Part shown: piece by piece, positions 26,552-33,702 of the stretch
Layout of the letters: every line of letters begins with the position of its first letter
Position numbering within the stretch: position 1 is the first letter of the stretch
Assembly: GCA_963792705.1 (NCBI GenBank)
Contig: CAWBXD010000002.1
Location: 280,443 to 344,442, forward strand
Origin: JBBQVS01 sp963792705
Lineage (GTDB): Bacteria > Chloroflexota > Ktedonobacteria > Ktedonobacterales > Ktedonobacteraceae
Length of the DNA: 64,000 bases
Direction of reading: 5' to 3'
Position numbers and translations under genes: made by a program
Notes under the pieces: model-generated
The model's input: only the letters and a program-made list of their open reading frames with translations
Database searches by the model: none
Told to the model about the DNA's origin: nothing

Positions 26552-28966
26552 TTACTCACGGATACCACGTGGTGGAAGTGGACGCACCAATGGATTCATC
26601 ATTGGCAAGCTCTTCTTGCTACGTGGCAGACGCTGACGCACTAGGTAGTTTGGTGCATTTGCCAGATCGTTCTTCTCAAGCGTTACATCACCACCATAAC
26701 GATTGAAGAAGGACAACTCGAAGTTTGGCGTTTCACCTAAAGCACCATGAGGGCAAACCTCAACACAGTCGCCGCAGAAGATACAGCGATCAAGCGCGAA
26801 GGCGTAGCGCGAAAGAGTGCGCTCGGCCATCATCAACGATCCTGTTGGGCACACCTGTACACAGGCACCACACGATACACAGTCGGTGTCATGCAAGCTG
26901 ACGTTGAACGGTGTCTCGACAATGGTATCGAAACCCTTACCGAACATACCATAACAGTCAGGTCCAATCACATCATGACACACACGGACACATTGTGTAC
27001 AGTTGATGCACTTGTTAGGGTCGCGCAGAATGAAACTATGCGATAGGTCCGTATCATAGTCATGATAATCGGTTGGCTCACCATCATGGAAGCGGTTATC
27101 GGCTAGACCATGCTCGATGCTATATTTCTGCAAGTCACACTGACCGGCAGCAGGACAAGCGCATTGGAGACAGCGTGCCGCCTCGCGTTCTGCCTGTTCT
27201 TTCAGGTAGCCCAACTCGATTAGTTTGAAGTTGCGTGAGCGGTCCTCATAGGGCAACATCGGCATCTTCACCTTTGGCTCGACTGGTTTGTATGGCACGA
27301 TGTCAAAGAGGTCGGGTCGGCGCTCTTCTAGCTCCAAGCGACGAGCGACTTCTTTCATATCCTCGCCCATCAGGTAAGCATGCATTGCACGGGCAGCAAG
27401 TTTACCTTGTGCCACACCTTCGATGATGGTCTTGGCACCCATTTGGCAGTCGCCACCAGCAAAGACACCAACGCGATCAGTCATTAGATTATGCGGATCG
27501 GTCTGAACGGTGCCCCATTTGGTCGCTTTGACGCCATTGGGAGCAATCGCAGTCATGACTTTCTTGTCAACGGCTTGACCAATAGCAGGGATAACAGCAT
27601 CGCAGTGAATTTGAAATTCAGAGCCTGGAATTGGTACAGGACGACGACGACCACTCGCATCAGGTTCTCCGAGCTTGTTCTTCTGGAATTCGACGCCTGT
27701 AACCTTGCCATTTTCGGTCAAGATTTTTGTCTGGCTGACATAGAACTGTAAATCTGTTCCCTCAGCCTCACCGTCCTCGGTCTCTTCCATCGTTGCGCCA
27801 ATTTCTTGTCGTCCACGGCGGTACATTGTATGTACCTTTGCGCCCAGCCGCAAGGAAGTACGTGTACAGTCGAAGGCTGTAAAGCCACCACCAAGAACAA
27901 TGACTTCTGTACCCTCTTCTACGGGAACAGGCTTGCCCTCGACCTTTTCAGCGAGATACGAGATAGCATTGACAACACCATCTGCGTCTTCGCCTTCAAC
28001 TCTTAACTCGTTACTAGTCCAGGCACCAATACCGAGGAATACGGCATCAAAGCCTTGGGCGAACAAGTCGTCAACTGAGAAGTCTCGTCCAAGTTTGACG
28101 TTGGCCTGGAAGTCTACACCCAACTGCCATACGCCGTCAAGTTCACGATCCATCATATCCTTCTGCAAGCGATATTCAGGAATACCGTAACGCAACTGCC
28201 CACCAGCCTGTGGCTGCATATCAAAGACTTTGACGTAGTGACCATGTAGCGCGAGATAGTAAGCGTTTGTGAGGCCAGCAGGTCCACCGCCCACAACCGC
28301 AACCTTTTTGCCAGTATCAGGGTCTTTCAAATACGGCAATGGTGGATCAAGCAGACAGGTTTCGGCTGCATGACCATGCATGCGGCAGATGGCAATCTCT
28401 TCATCAACAAGCGCACGGCGGCAAGCTTTTTGACATGGAGCAGGACAGGTCAGACCAAGAATGAATGGGAAGGGAAGCACTTCTTTGACCAGACGTGCAG
28501 CCTCTTTCATCTCACCCTTCGCGATCAGTTCCAGGTAGCCAGGAATGTCAATGTGTGTTGGACAATCAACCTGACAGGGTGGCTGACAATAGGCATTGTG
28601 ATCGGAAAGCATCATCTCCAGGTTGGTACGACGAATGTGGAAGAGTTCATCCGAATTGGTCGTGACCACCATGCCTGGAAGGGCTGCTGTATTACAGGAA
28701 GGAAGAGGGCGAGCTTCGCCTTCGATATGCACAAGGCACATGCGACAGGCAGAGGTTGGCTCCAACTTCTCATCATTACAAAGATTAGGAATATCGCTGA
28801 TTCCGTTATCAATCGCAACACTCAGAATACTCTGACTCTGATACGCAGGCATGACCTTACCGTCAATGGTGATCGTAAAGCTGGGATGCCCAACATCGTT
28901 ACGCACCATTGGACCATGCGGCTCCTGCGTGGTTGGCGAGAAATTATCTCGGATTGATATTGCCAT
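26552..28966 (-). CDS. Fe-S flavoprotein: [2Fe-2S] NuoG-like head, GltD-like FAD/NAD(P) core, ferredoxin tail
   Basis: 804 residues. (1) A [2Fe-2S] ferredoxin-like head with Cys63, Cys74, Cys77 and Cys91. (2) A glutamate-synthase small-subunit-like part with Fe-S ligands around Cys127-Cys135 and Cys174-Cys194, FAD site GGGPAG (226-231), NAD(P) site LGGGFTAFD, and FAGGDC. (3) A C-terminal ferredoxin region with three CxxCxxCxxxC motifs (653-663, 696-706, 728-738). The layout resembles NADP-dependent electron-bifurcating or formate-dehydrogenase-associated subunits (NfnB/HydB-like). The start at 28966 has AGAGG upstream. Last gene of the nuoB-nuoI/E-nuoF operon, about 100 bases after nuoF; it probably exchanges electrons with the NuoF protein. 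Confidence 0.9.
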   Translation of the reverse strand: MAISIRDNFSPTTQEPHGPMVRNDVGHPSFTITIDGKVMPAYQSQSILSVAIDNGISDIPNLCNDEKLEPTSACRMCLVHIEGEARPLPSCNTAALPGMVVTTNSDELFHIRRTNLEMMLSDHNAYCQPPCQVDCPTHIDIPGYLELIAKGEMKEAARLVKEVLPFPFILGLTCPAPCQKACRRALVDEEIAICRMHGHAAETCLLDPPLPYLKDPDTGKKVAVVGGGPAGLTNAYYLALHGHYVKVFDMQPQAGGQLRYGIPEYRLQKDMMDRELDGVWQLGVDFQANVKLGRDFSVDDLFAQGFDAVFLGIGAWTSNELRVEGEDADGVVNAISYLAEKVEGKPVPVEEGTEVIVLGGGFTAFDCTRTSLRLGAKVHTMYRRGRQEIGATMEETEDGEAEGTDLQFYVSQTKILTENGKVTGVEFQKNKLGEPDASGRRRPVPIPGSEFQIHCDAVIPAIGQAVDKKVMTAIAPNGVKATKWGTVQTDPHNLMTDRVGVFAGGDCQMGAKTIIEGVAQGKLAARAMHAYLMGEDMKEVARRLELEERRPDLFDIVPYKPVEPKVKMPMLPYEDRSRNFKLIELGYLKEQAEREAARCLQCACPAAGQCDLQKYSIEHGLADNRFHDGEPTDYHDYDTDLSHSFILRDPNKCINCTQCVRVCHDVIGPDCYGMFGKGFDTIVETPFNVSLHDTDCVSCGACVQVCPTGSLMMAERTLSRYAFALDRCIFCGDCVEVCPHGALGETPNFELSFFNRYGGDVTLEKNDLANAPNYLVRQRLPRSKKSLPMMNPLVRPLPPRGIRE

Positions 28967-29036
28967 GTAGTGTATACCTCTTTTATAGGGGTACAATGCA
29001 TTGCACCCGTTGTATGACGATTTGAGATACAGGAGA

Positions 29037-29056
29037 GCGCACAACACTTGTTGCGC
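29037..29056. other. Small imperfect hairpin between nuoF and the flavoprotein gene
   Basis: GCGCACAAC and GTTGCGC-type arms facing each other in the 102-base gap, next to GGGGCGC/CCCTACA sequence like the dispersed repeats elsewhere in the window. Could be a truncated repeat or a processing stem. Confidence 0.3.
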
Positions 29057-29068
29057 CCCTACATGCCT

Positions 29069-30403
29069 TTACGTTAATACGTGTTTGGTTACAAAACGAT
29101 GTGAACGTACAGGAAGACAAGTACCTGTTGGACACTGCAATGATTCGATATGCTGCTGGAAATGGTCAGGCCAATAGCGTTTGGCAGTCTTGAGCGGATT
29201 GGGTGCCTGGACTCCAAAGCTACATAGAGAGCCATTAGGGATATATTCCGCGAACTCGTCAAGCAAGGCAAGGTCTCCATTGATGCCGAGGTCACTTACA
29301 ATACCTTCAAGAATGCCCTCAATACGCTTTACGCCAAGGCGACAGGGAACACATTTGCCACAGGATTCTTTACTAAGATAACTGCTACGCTCCATCGCCC
29401 AGTGAACCATACAGGTGTCAGTAGGAAGTAGCTCTATAATGCTTGAACCAATAATTGCGCCAACCTCTTCGATAGGATCAAAATCGAATGGTGTGTCGAG
29501 CAATGAAACAGGTAATGCTCCACCTTCCGCACCACCAACAACAACGCCCCGTAGATCACTTTCGGCGCGGCTCACGCCAGCGTGTTCAAGAATAGCACGA
29601 ATGGGTGTGCCAAAAGGTACTTCTACAACAATCGGCTGTGCATCTTGTGCGATGTCATATACCGTGACAAGTTTTGTACCACCCGTTGTTGGTGTACCAA
29701 CACTTGTGAATGCCGCCGCACCATCACGCACAATTACAGGAACGTTCGCCAGCGTCTCAACCGAGTTGATAGCAGTTGGCTTATCCCACAGACCGTTCTG
29801 TGCTGGAAATGGTGGACGTTGCTCTGGCATGCCGCGCCGCCCCTTGATAAGCGCAATCTGGACGGTCTCTTCTCCACCCATGAAGCCGATATCGACACCA
29901 AGGACATTAATAGTGCAGCTAAAGTCGGTGCCAAGAATATCCCGACCAACAAGGTTAGCTTCTAAGGCCTCTTTCAACGCTTGTTGTATGGCAGCAACGC
30001 CTTCATGGAAGAAACTACGAGTGAATAGATATGCCTCAGACGCACCAACAGCATAGGCAGCAAGGATAATACCTTCGATGACTTGATGCGGATTTTGTGC
30101 TAAGACAGTTCGCACAGCATATGAACGTGGATCAGCGTCATAGGCGTTACAGATAACATACTTTTGATTGTCCTGCGTCTCACGTACAAGTCGCCATTTT
30201 TCACCAGCTAACCGACCTGCGCCACCACGCCCACGCAGTTTTGCGTCTGTCACCTGGCGAATAATCTGCTCTGGTGTTTGCTGACGTAGTGCTTTTTCAA
30301 GAGCAGTATAACCGCCAGCACTACGGTAGGCATCGAGCGAACGAACATCAGGGTCTTCCGCTCGACGCAGAACGCGATAAGAATTTTCTATAGTATTAGG
30401 CAT
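29069..30403 (-). CDS. nuoF: NuoF-like NADH-binding flavoprotein
   Basis: 444 residues. FMN/NADH-binding fold of complex I 51-kDa subunits: GRGGAGRLAGEKW (family GRGGAGFPTGxKW), CNAYDADPRSY (usually CNADEGDPG), FMGGEETVQIALIKGRRGMPEQRPPFPA, SLBB-type segment, and [4Fe-4S] ligands in ESCGKCVPCR plus a later Cys (GSLCSFG). The nucleotide-site changes, Phe-Pro to Arg-Leu and Glu-Gly to Asp-Ala, depart from typical NADH-oxidising members and may alter cofactor or pyridine-nucleotide use. GAGG precedes the ATG; the start overlaps the end of the NuoI/E hybrid gene by 8 bases. Confidence 0.9.
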   Translation of the reverse strand: MPNTIENSYRVLRRAEDPDVRSLDAYRSAGGYTALEKALRQQTPEQIIRQVTDAKLRGRGGAGRLAGEKWRLVRETQDNQKYVICNAYDADPRSYAVRTVLAQNPHQVIEGIILAAYAVGASEAYLFTRSFFHEGVAAIQQALKEALEANLVGRDILGTDFSCTINVLGVDIGFMGGEETVQIALIKGRRGMPEQRPPFPAQNGLWDKPTAINSVETLANVPVIVRDGAAAFTSVGTPTTGGTKLVTVYDIAQDAQPIVVEVPFGTPIRAILEHAGVSRAESDLRGVVVGGAEGGALPVSLLDTPFDFDPIEEVGAIIGSSIIELLPTDTCMVHWAMERSSYLSKESCGKCVPCRLGVKRIEGILEGIVSDLGINGDLALLDEFAEYIPNGSLCSFGVQAPNPLKTAKRYWPDHFQQHIESLQCPTGTCLPVRSHRFVTKHVLT

Positions 30404-31136
30404 TTGGTTGCCTCACATGATTAATATTCCCCCAGGGTCCACGCTTGTCTGGTGCCAGCCCACGCACTGGTTGGTCGTCACGCCGCACACCCTTTATAGT
30501 TGGTGCAGGCTTGAATTTTGGACTCATGGTTGCGATGCCAAAGATATCGCTTAGATCTACGCCACGTGCCTGTACGATGCGTTTCGCCGCTTGAATTGGA
30601 AGATAGTCATACATGTCCATCACGGCATCAAGTAAGGCTGGCAGTTCACCTGCCTCTTGTGACCAGTTTTCGAGTAGGTCATCGACTTTCGTCAGGTCAA
30701 TCTCTGGCTCAAGATGGTCTTTCGTTGGAGTCGCGGCACAAGGAGCAACATGTTTCCCCTGATAATGTACTGCGTACTCAGACATGCGCGTCTTGTAAAA
30801 GCCCCCCTTAGAAGCCCCTGTAGCGGCTGGCAACTTGCGAGAGGTAAACTTCTCGGCTCCATCACGGATGTACGATTTGAACCAGGGCCGCTCTTTCCAC
30901 TCGTTCATCGGCTCGTACTCAATAGTGATAGCACGTGGTGGACAGGCTTTTTCGCAGAGCAGACAGGACTCGCACTTAAGGTTAAACTCGGTGTGCAGTC
31001 CCTCTTCCGCGATAAGCTGAATCAAGCCTCGGCTGCGCGCTGGCAGCTTAGGCTTTTCGTATGGATAGAGTCGAGTGGGCTTGGGACGAAACATATGACT
31101 AAAAGTTAAGCCCATGCCTTCAAGAATTCCACGCAT
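30396..31136 (-). CDS. NuoI/NuoE-like hybrid Fe-S protein
   Basis: 246 residues. The N-terminal third is NuoI-like (GLTFSHMFRPKPTRLYPYE, then CESCLLCEKACPPRAITIE), but only one CxxCxxCxxxCP set (Cys55, 58, 61, 65) is present instead of two. Residues about 150-207 (ELPALLDAVMDMYDYLP, AAKRIVQARGVDLSDIFGIAT) match the helical N-terminal domain of NuoE, while the thioredoxin-like [2Fe-2S] domain that normally follows is missing. AGAGG precedes the ATG. Lies 3 bases after nuoB and overlaps nuoF. A likely electron-wire subunit bridging NuoB and NuoF. The combined architecture is unusual. Confidence 0.8.
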   Translation of the reverse strand: MRGILEGMGLTFSHMFRPKPTRLYPYEKPKLPARSRGLIQLIAEEGLHTEFNLKCESCLLCEKACPPRAITIEYEPMNEWKERPWFKSYIRDGAEKFTSRKLPAATGASKGGFYKTRMSEYAVHYQGKHVAPCAATPTKDHLEPEIDLTKVDDLLENWSQEAGELPALLDAVMDMYDYLPIQAAKRIVQARGVDLSDIFGIATMSPKFKPAPTIKGVRRDDQPVRGLAPDKRGPWGNINHVRQPNA

Positions 31137-31139
31137 ACA

Positions 31140-31745
31140 CTACACCTCTAATTCCTTCTCACCACGCACCTTGAGGCCCTGCTTCAAAATCTTCTCACGG
31201 AGTTTGAGAAGACCCTCAATGAGTGCTTCGGGACGGGGAGGACAGCCAGGAACATAAACGTCCACTGGCACAATGGTATCGACGCCTTGAACGGTATAAT
31301 AGCTATCATAGAACTCGCCACCAGAGTTGGCACATTGGCCCATACTCATGACCCATTTTGGTTCAGGCATTTGCTCCCAAAGAAGACGGAGGCGTGGACC
31401 CATCTTGACAGAGACGGTACCAGCCACAATCATCAGGTCGGCCTGACGAGGGCTAGAGCGAAACACTTCAGAGCCAAAACGCGAGAGGTCATATTGAGGT
31501 CCAGACGCTGACGCAATCATTTCGATAGCGCAACATGCGAGACCATAGCCTAGAGGCCATACTGATTTTGAACGTGCCCAGTTTTGTGCCCATTGGAGCA
31601 TCTCAGCGACACTTGTCAATTCCACTGGCAGTTCCTGGTCTCCTGGAGTATAGTCGTGGGGACCAGAGGCCATAGCAAGTGGCACAAACTTTCGATGTGC
31701 TATAGGGATAGATTTTTTCCCATTATCCTGAATTTCGCTGCTCAT
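31140..31745 (-). CDS. nuoB: NuoB-like [4Fe-4S] subunit
   Basis: 201 residues. Contains the N2-cluster ligands of NuoB/PSST: GLACCAIEM, MGQCANSGG and PGCPPRPE, with RQADLMIVAGTVSVKM between. In complex I this subunit passes electrons to quinone together with NuoD; here no nuoCD or membrane subunit gene is in the operon. GAGGAG lies 5 bases before the ATG. First gene of the four-gene unit. Confidence 0.94.
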   Translation of the reverse strand: MSSEIQDNGKKSIPIAHRKFVPLAMASGPHDYTPGDQELPVELTSVAEMLQWAQNWARSKSVWPLGYGLACCAIEMIASASGPQYDLSRFGSEVFRSSPRQADLMIVAGTVSVKMGPRLRLLWEQMPEPKWVMSMGQCANSGGEFYDSYYTVQGVDTIVPVDVYVPGCPPRPEALIEGLLKLREKILKQGLKVRGEKELEV

Positions 31746-31854
31746 AATAACTCCTCATGCAAAGGTTTAGCAGCACCTCTTGCCTGTGTTTTATATATGG
31801 ATTAGGAAAGAAAATTATGCGATAGGCGGTGTATCCATGTCCCACCTTGTCACT

Positions 31855-31884
31855 ATTATAGCATGGCACGTCCATTCGTGCCAT
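31855..31884 (-). promoter_or_regulatory. nuo-like operon promoter with overlapping inverted repeat
   Basis: Minus-strand -10 TATAAT at 31860-31855, about 110 bases before nuoB. Directly upstream, across the -35/spacer, lies an exact inverted repeat ATGGCACG-N6-CGTGCCAT (31863-31884), the position of an operator for a dimeric repressor or activator. The -35 itself is weak. The rest of 31746-32032 has no gene. Confidence 0.5.
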
Positions 31885-32032
31885 ACGCGCATAAGGCTAA
31901 AATGGCTTTGTTATGAACACGTTGAAAAGCTAATTTTTGCTTCACTATTTGCATGTTTTCTATTAGTTTGACAGGGACAGAAGCATACCATACAATTTGT
32001 TAAGAAAACCATAAAAGAGGAGACAATTTACG

Positions 32033-32293
32033 GTGAGAGACCCATTAGAGCAACTGCATCGTATTCGAGATGCGCTTACGAAGATTGCAGAGTACGTCAA
32101 GCATGGTCGTCGCCGTTTTGAGAAAAACGAAGAGATACAAATCTCTCTTACTCAAGGAGAGACCATTGAGCAATGTATAGAACGGGCTCGTGAGGCAATT
32201 GAAGGATATATTGAAAGCCTCATTTTAGACAATTTGACAGTACCTGAGGAGACTGAGCGGCCGCAAATGATTACGATAAGCGTGGCTGCATAG
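32033..32293 (+). CDS. HepT/HicB-like chimeric small protein
   Basis: 86 residues from a GTG with GAGGAG about 10 bases upstream. Residues 1-36 resemble the start of HepT/DUF86 HEPN proteins (RDPLEQLHRIRDALTKI, then GRRRFEKNEEIQ), lacking the RX4-6H catalytic motif further on. Residues 38-86 match the C-terminal part of HicB antitoxins (LTQGETIEQCIERAREAI, ESLILDNLTVPEE, ISVAA), lacking the first strands. It therefore looks like an in-frame join of two toxin-antitoxin proteins. No hicA or MNT partner is nearby. May be an orphan antitoxin-like protein or a relic. Confidence 0.75.
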   Translation: MRDPLEQLHRIRDALTKIAEYVKHGRRRFEKNEEIQISLTQGETIEQCIERAREAIEGYIESLILDNLTVPEETERPQMITISVAA

Positions 32294-32358
32294 ATTTCTC
32301 TCTACAGAAATTAGACCTATACAAAGTAACATGTTAAAATTTTGAAAGGCGGTAGCCA

Positions 32359-33489
32359 ATGGGTATATATACGATTGCGGTTTTGCCAGGGGACGGGATT
32401 GGGCCGGAGGTTACGGAGCAGGCGGTTCGTGTGCTACAAGCGGTGGCGCAACGCTACGGACATAGTTTTATTTTTCATAAGGCATTGGTTGGCGTGGCGG
32501 CGATTCAGGAGGAGGGGGATGCTATTTCTGAGGCTACAATGGAGCTTTGTCGGCAGAGCGACGCTATTTTGTTTGGTGCCGTAGGTGGGTTGCCACAAGA
32601 TATGGCTGGCTCAAAGGTCAAACCCGAACGCGCTCTTTTCCGACTACGCAAAGGGTTACAGCTTTTCGCGAATTTGCGACCCATTCGCCCATTCAACGCA
32701 CTACTCAATGCCTCCAGTATTAAACCAGAGTTTTTGCAGGGCACAGATTTTCTTGTGGTGCGCGAGCTGACAGGTGGCCTGTATTATGGACACTTAGAAC
32801 CTCTGGCAAGTAAGCCAAGTGAAATACGTGAAACAGCGCATGGTACAGAGGCCATTGATACGCTGATTTATACGGAGGCAGAGATTGAGCGCATTCTACG
32901 CGCCGCGTTCGATATCGCTCGTGGCCGACGCAAACACCTTACCTCGGTCGATAAAGCCAATATTCTTAGCTCATCAGTATTGTGGCGTAGAGTGGCTGAC
33001 CGTGTAGCTACTGACTATCCAGATGTCACGCTGGAGCATCTTCTGGTAGACGCATGCGCGATGCATCTTATTCGTCGGCCCGCGAGTTTCGACGTGATTG
33101 TGACGGAAAATCTGTTTGGGGACATTCTTACAGACGAGGCATCTATGTTAGCTGGTTCAATGGGTATGTTGCCCTCGGCTAGTCTTGGAACACGTCGGAC
33201 CGAGCACGGTCTGTTTGGTCTCTACGAGCCAATTCATGGTTCCGCACCTGACATCGCTGGGCAGGGGAAAGCGAATCCAATCGCAGCGATTCTTTCTGCA
33301 GCAATGTTGTTGCGATATTCGCTTGGTCTCACACGCGAAGCGGAAGAGATTGAAACGGCAGTCGAACAAACAATTAACGAGGGCTATCGTACAGAGGATG
33401 TACGCGAAGCCGGGAAAGAAGTGGTGGGGACAAAAGAAATGGGCAATCGTGTACTTACACACATTATTACACCACCTAACCCATCATAG
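32359..33489 (+). CDS. leuB: 3-Isopropylmalate dehydrogenase
   Basis: 376 residues. NAD-dependent oxidative decarboxylation of 3-isopropylmalate in leucine synthesis. Signatures: VLPGDGIGPEV, FGAVGG, LRKGLQLFANLRP, VVRELTGGLYYG (catalytic Tyr), TSVDKANILSSSVLWR (catalytic Lys), VDACAMHLIRRP, and the metal/NAD site TENLFGDILTDEASML with EPIHGSAPDIAGQGKANP. AAAGGCGG precedes the ATG. It is a single gene here, without other leu genes, and ends at the intrinsic terminator at 33574, which lies within the convergent small gene. Confidence 0.97.
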   Translation: MGIYTIAVLPGDGIGPEVTEQAVRVLQAVAQRYGHSFIFHKALVGVAAIQEEGDAISEATMELCRQSDAILFGAVGGLPQDMAGSKVKPERALFRLRKGLQLFANLRPIRPFNALLNASSIKPEFLQGTDFLVVRELTGGLYYGHLEPLASKPSEIRETAHGTEAIDTLIYTEAEIERILRAAFDIARGRRKHLTSVDKANILSSSVLWRRVADRVATDYPDVTLEHLLVDACAMHLIRRPASFDVIVTENLFGDILTDEASMLAGSMGMLPSASLGTRRTEHGLFGLYEPIHGSAPDIAGQGKANPIAAILSAAMLLRYSLGLTREAEEIETAVEQTINEGYRTEDVREAGKEVVGTKEMGNRVLTHIITPPNPS

Positions 33490-33685
33490 GACGAGGACAA
33501 GCACCTAACACGCGCAGTTTTTCTTGTGCGTCTGCCAATTTTTGTGGAGTATCATTTTCTGCTTGCTGAGGCGTTGCATCACCATCGGTTGATGGTGATG
33601 CAATTTTTTTTGTTAGAAGTGCGATCTCATCCAGAAGCAGTTGGCGTTGCACATACCAGCGTGTGACGGCACGTTCGACACCCAT
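33476..33685 (-). CDS. Small hypothetical protein downstream of cheA
   Basis: 69 residues. AAAGGAG lies 7 bases before the ATG and the gene starts 17 bases after the cheA stop, so it is probably the last gene of the chemosensory operon. An N-terminal amphipathic helix (RAVTRWYVQRQLLLDEIALLTKK is its extent, 5-27), a polar low-complexity middle, then a second helix. No family recognised. Its 3' end overlaps the leuB 3' end by 14 bases on the opposite strand, and it contains the leuB terminator in its antisense. Confidence 0.6.
   Translation of the reverse strand: MGVERAVTRWYVQRQLLLDEIALLTKKIASPSTDGDATPQQAENDTPQKLADAQEKLRVLGACPRPMMG
33574..33611 (+). terminator. leuB intrinsic terminator
   Basis: 13-bp arms (33574-33586 and 33591-33603), loop GGTT, followed by eight T residues. 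It works on the plus strand, about 85 bases after the leuB stop, and is embedded in the minus-strand small gene. Confidence 0.88.
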
Positions 33686-33702
33686 ATTGTTGCTCCTTTT
33701 GA

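Noticed and set aside
26552..31745. Fragment of a standard 14-gene complex I operon
   Set aside because: The flanking genes are unrelated, and nuoCD, nuoH and the antiporter-like subunits are absent on both sides.
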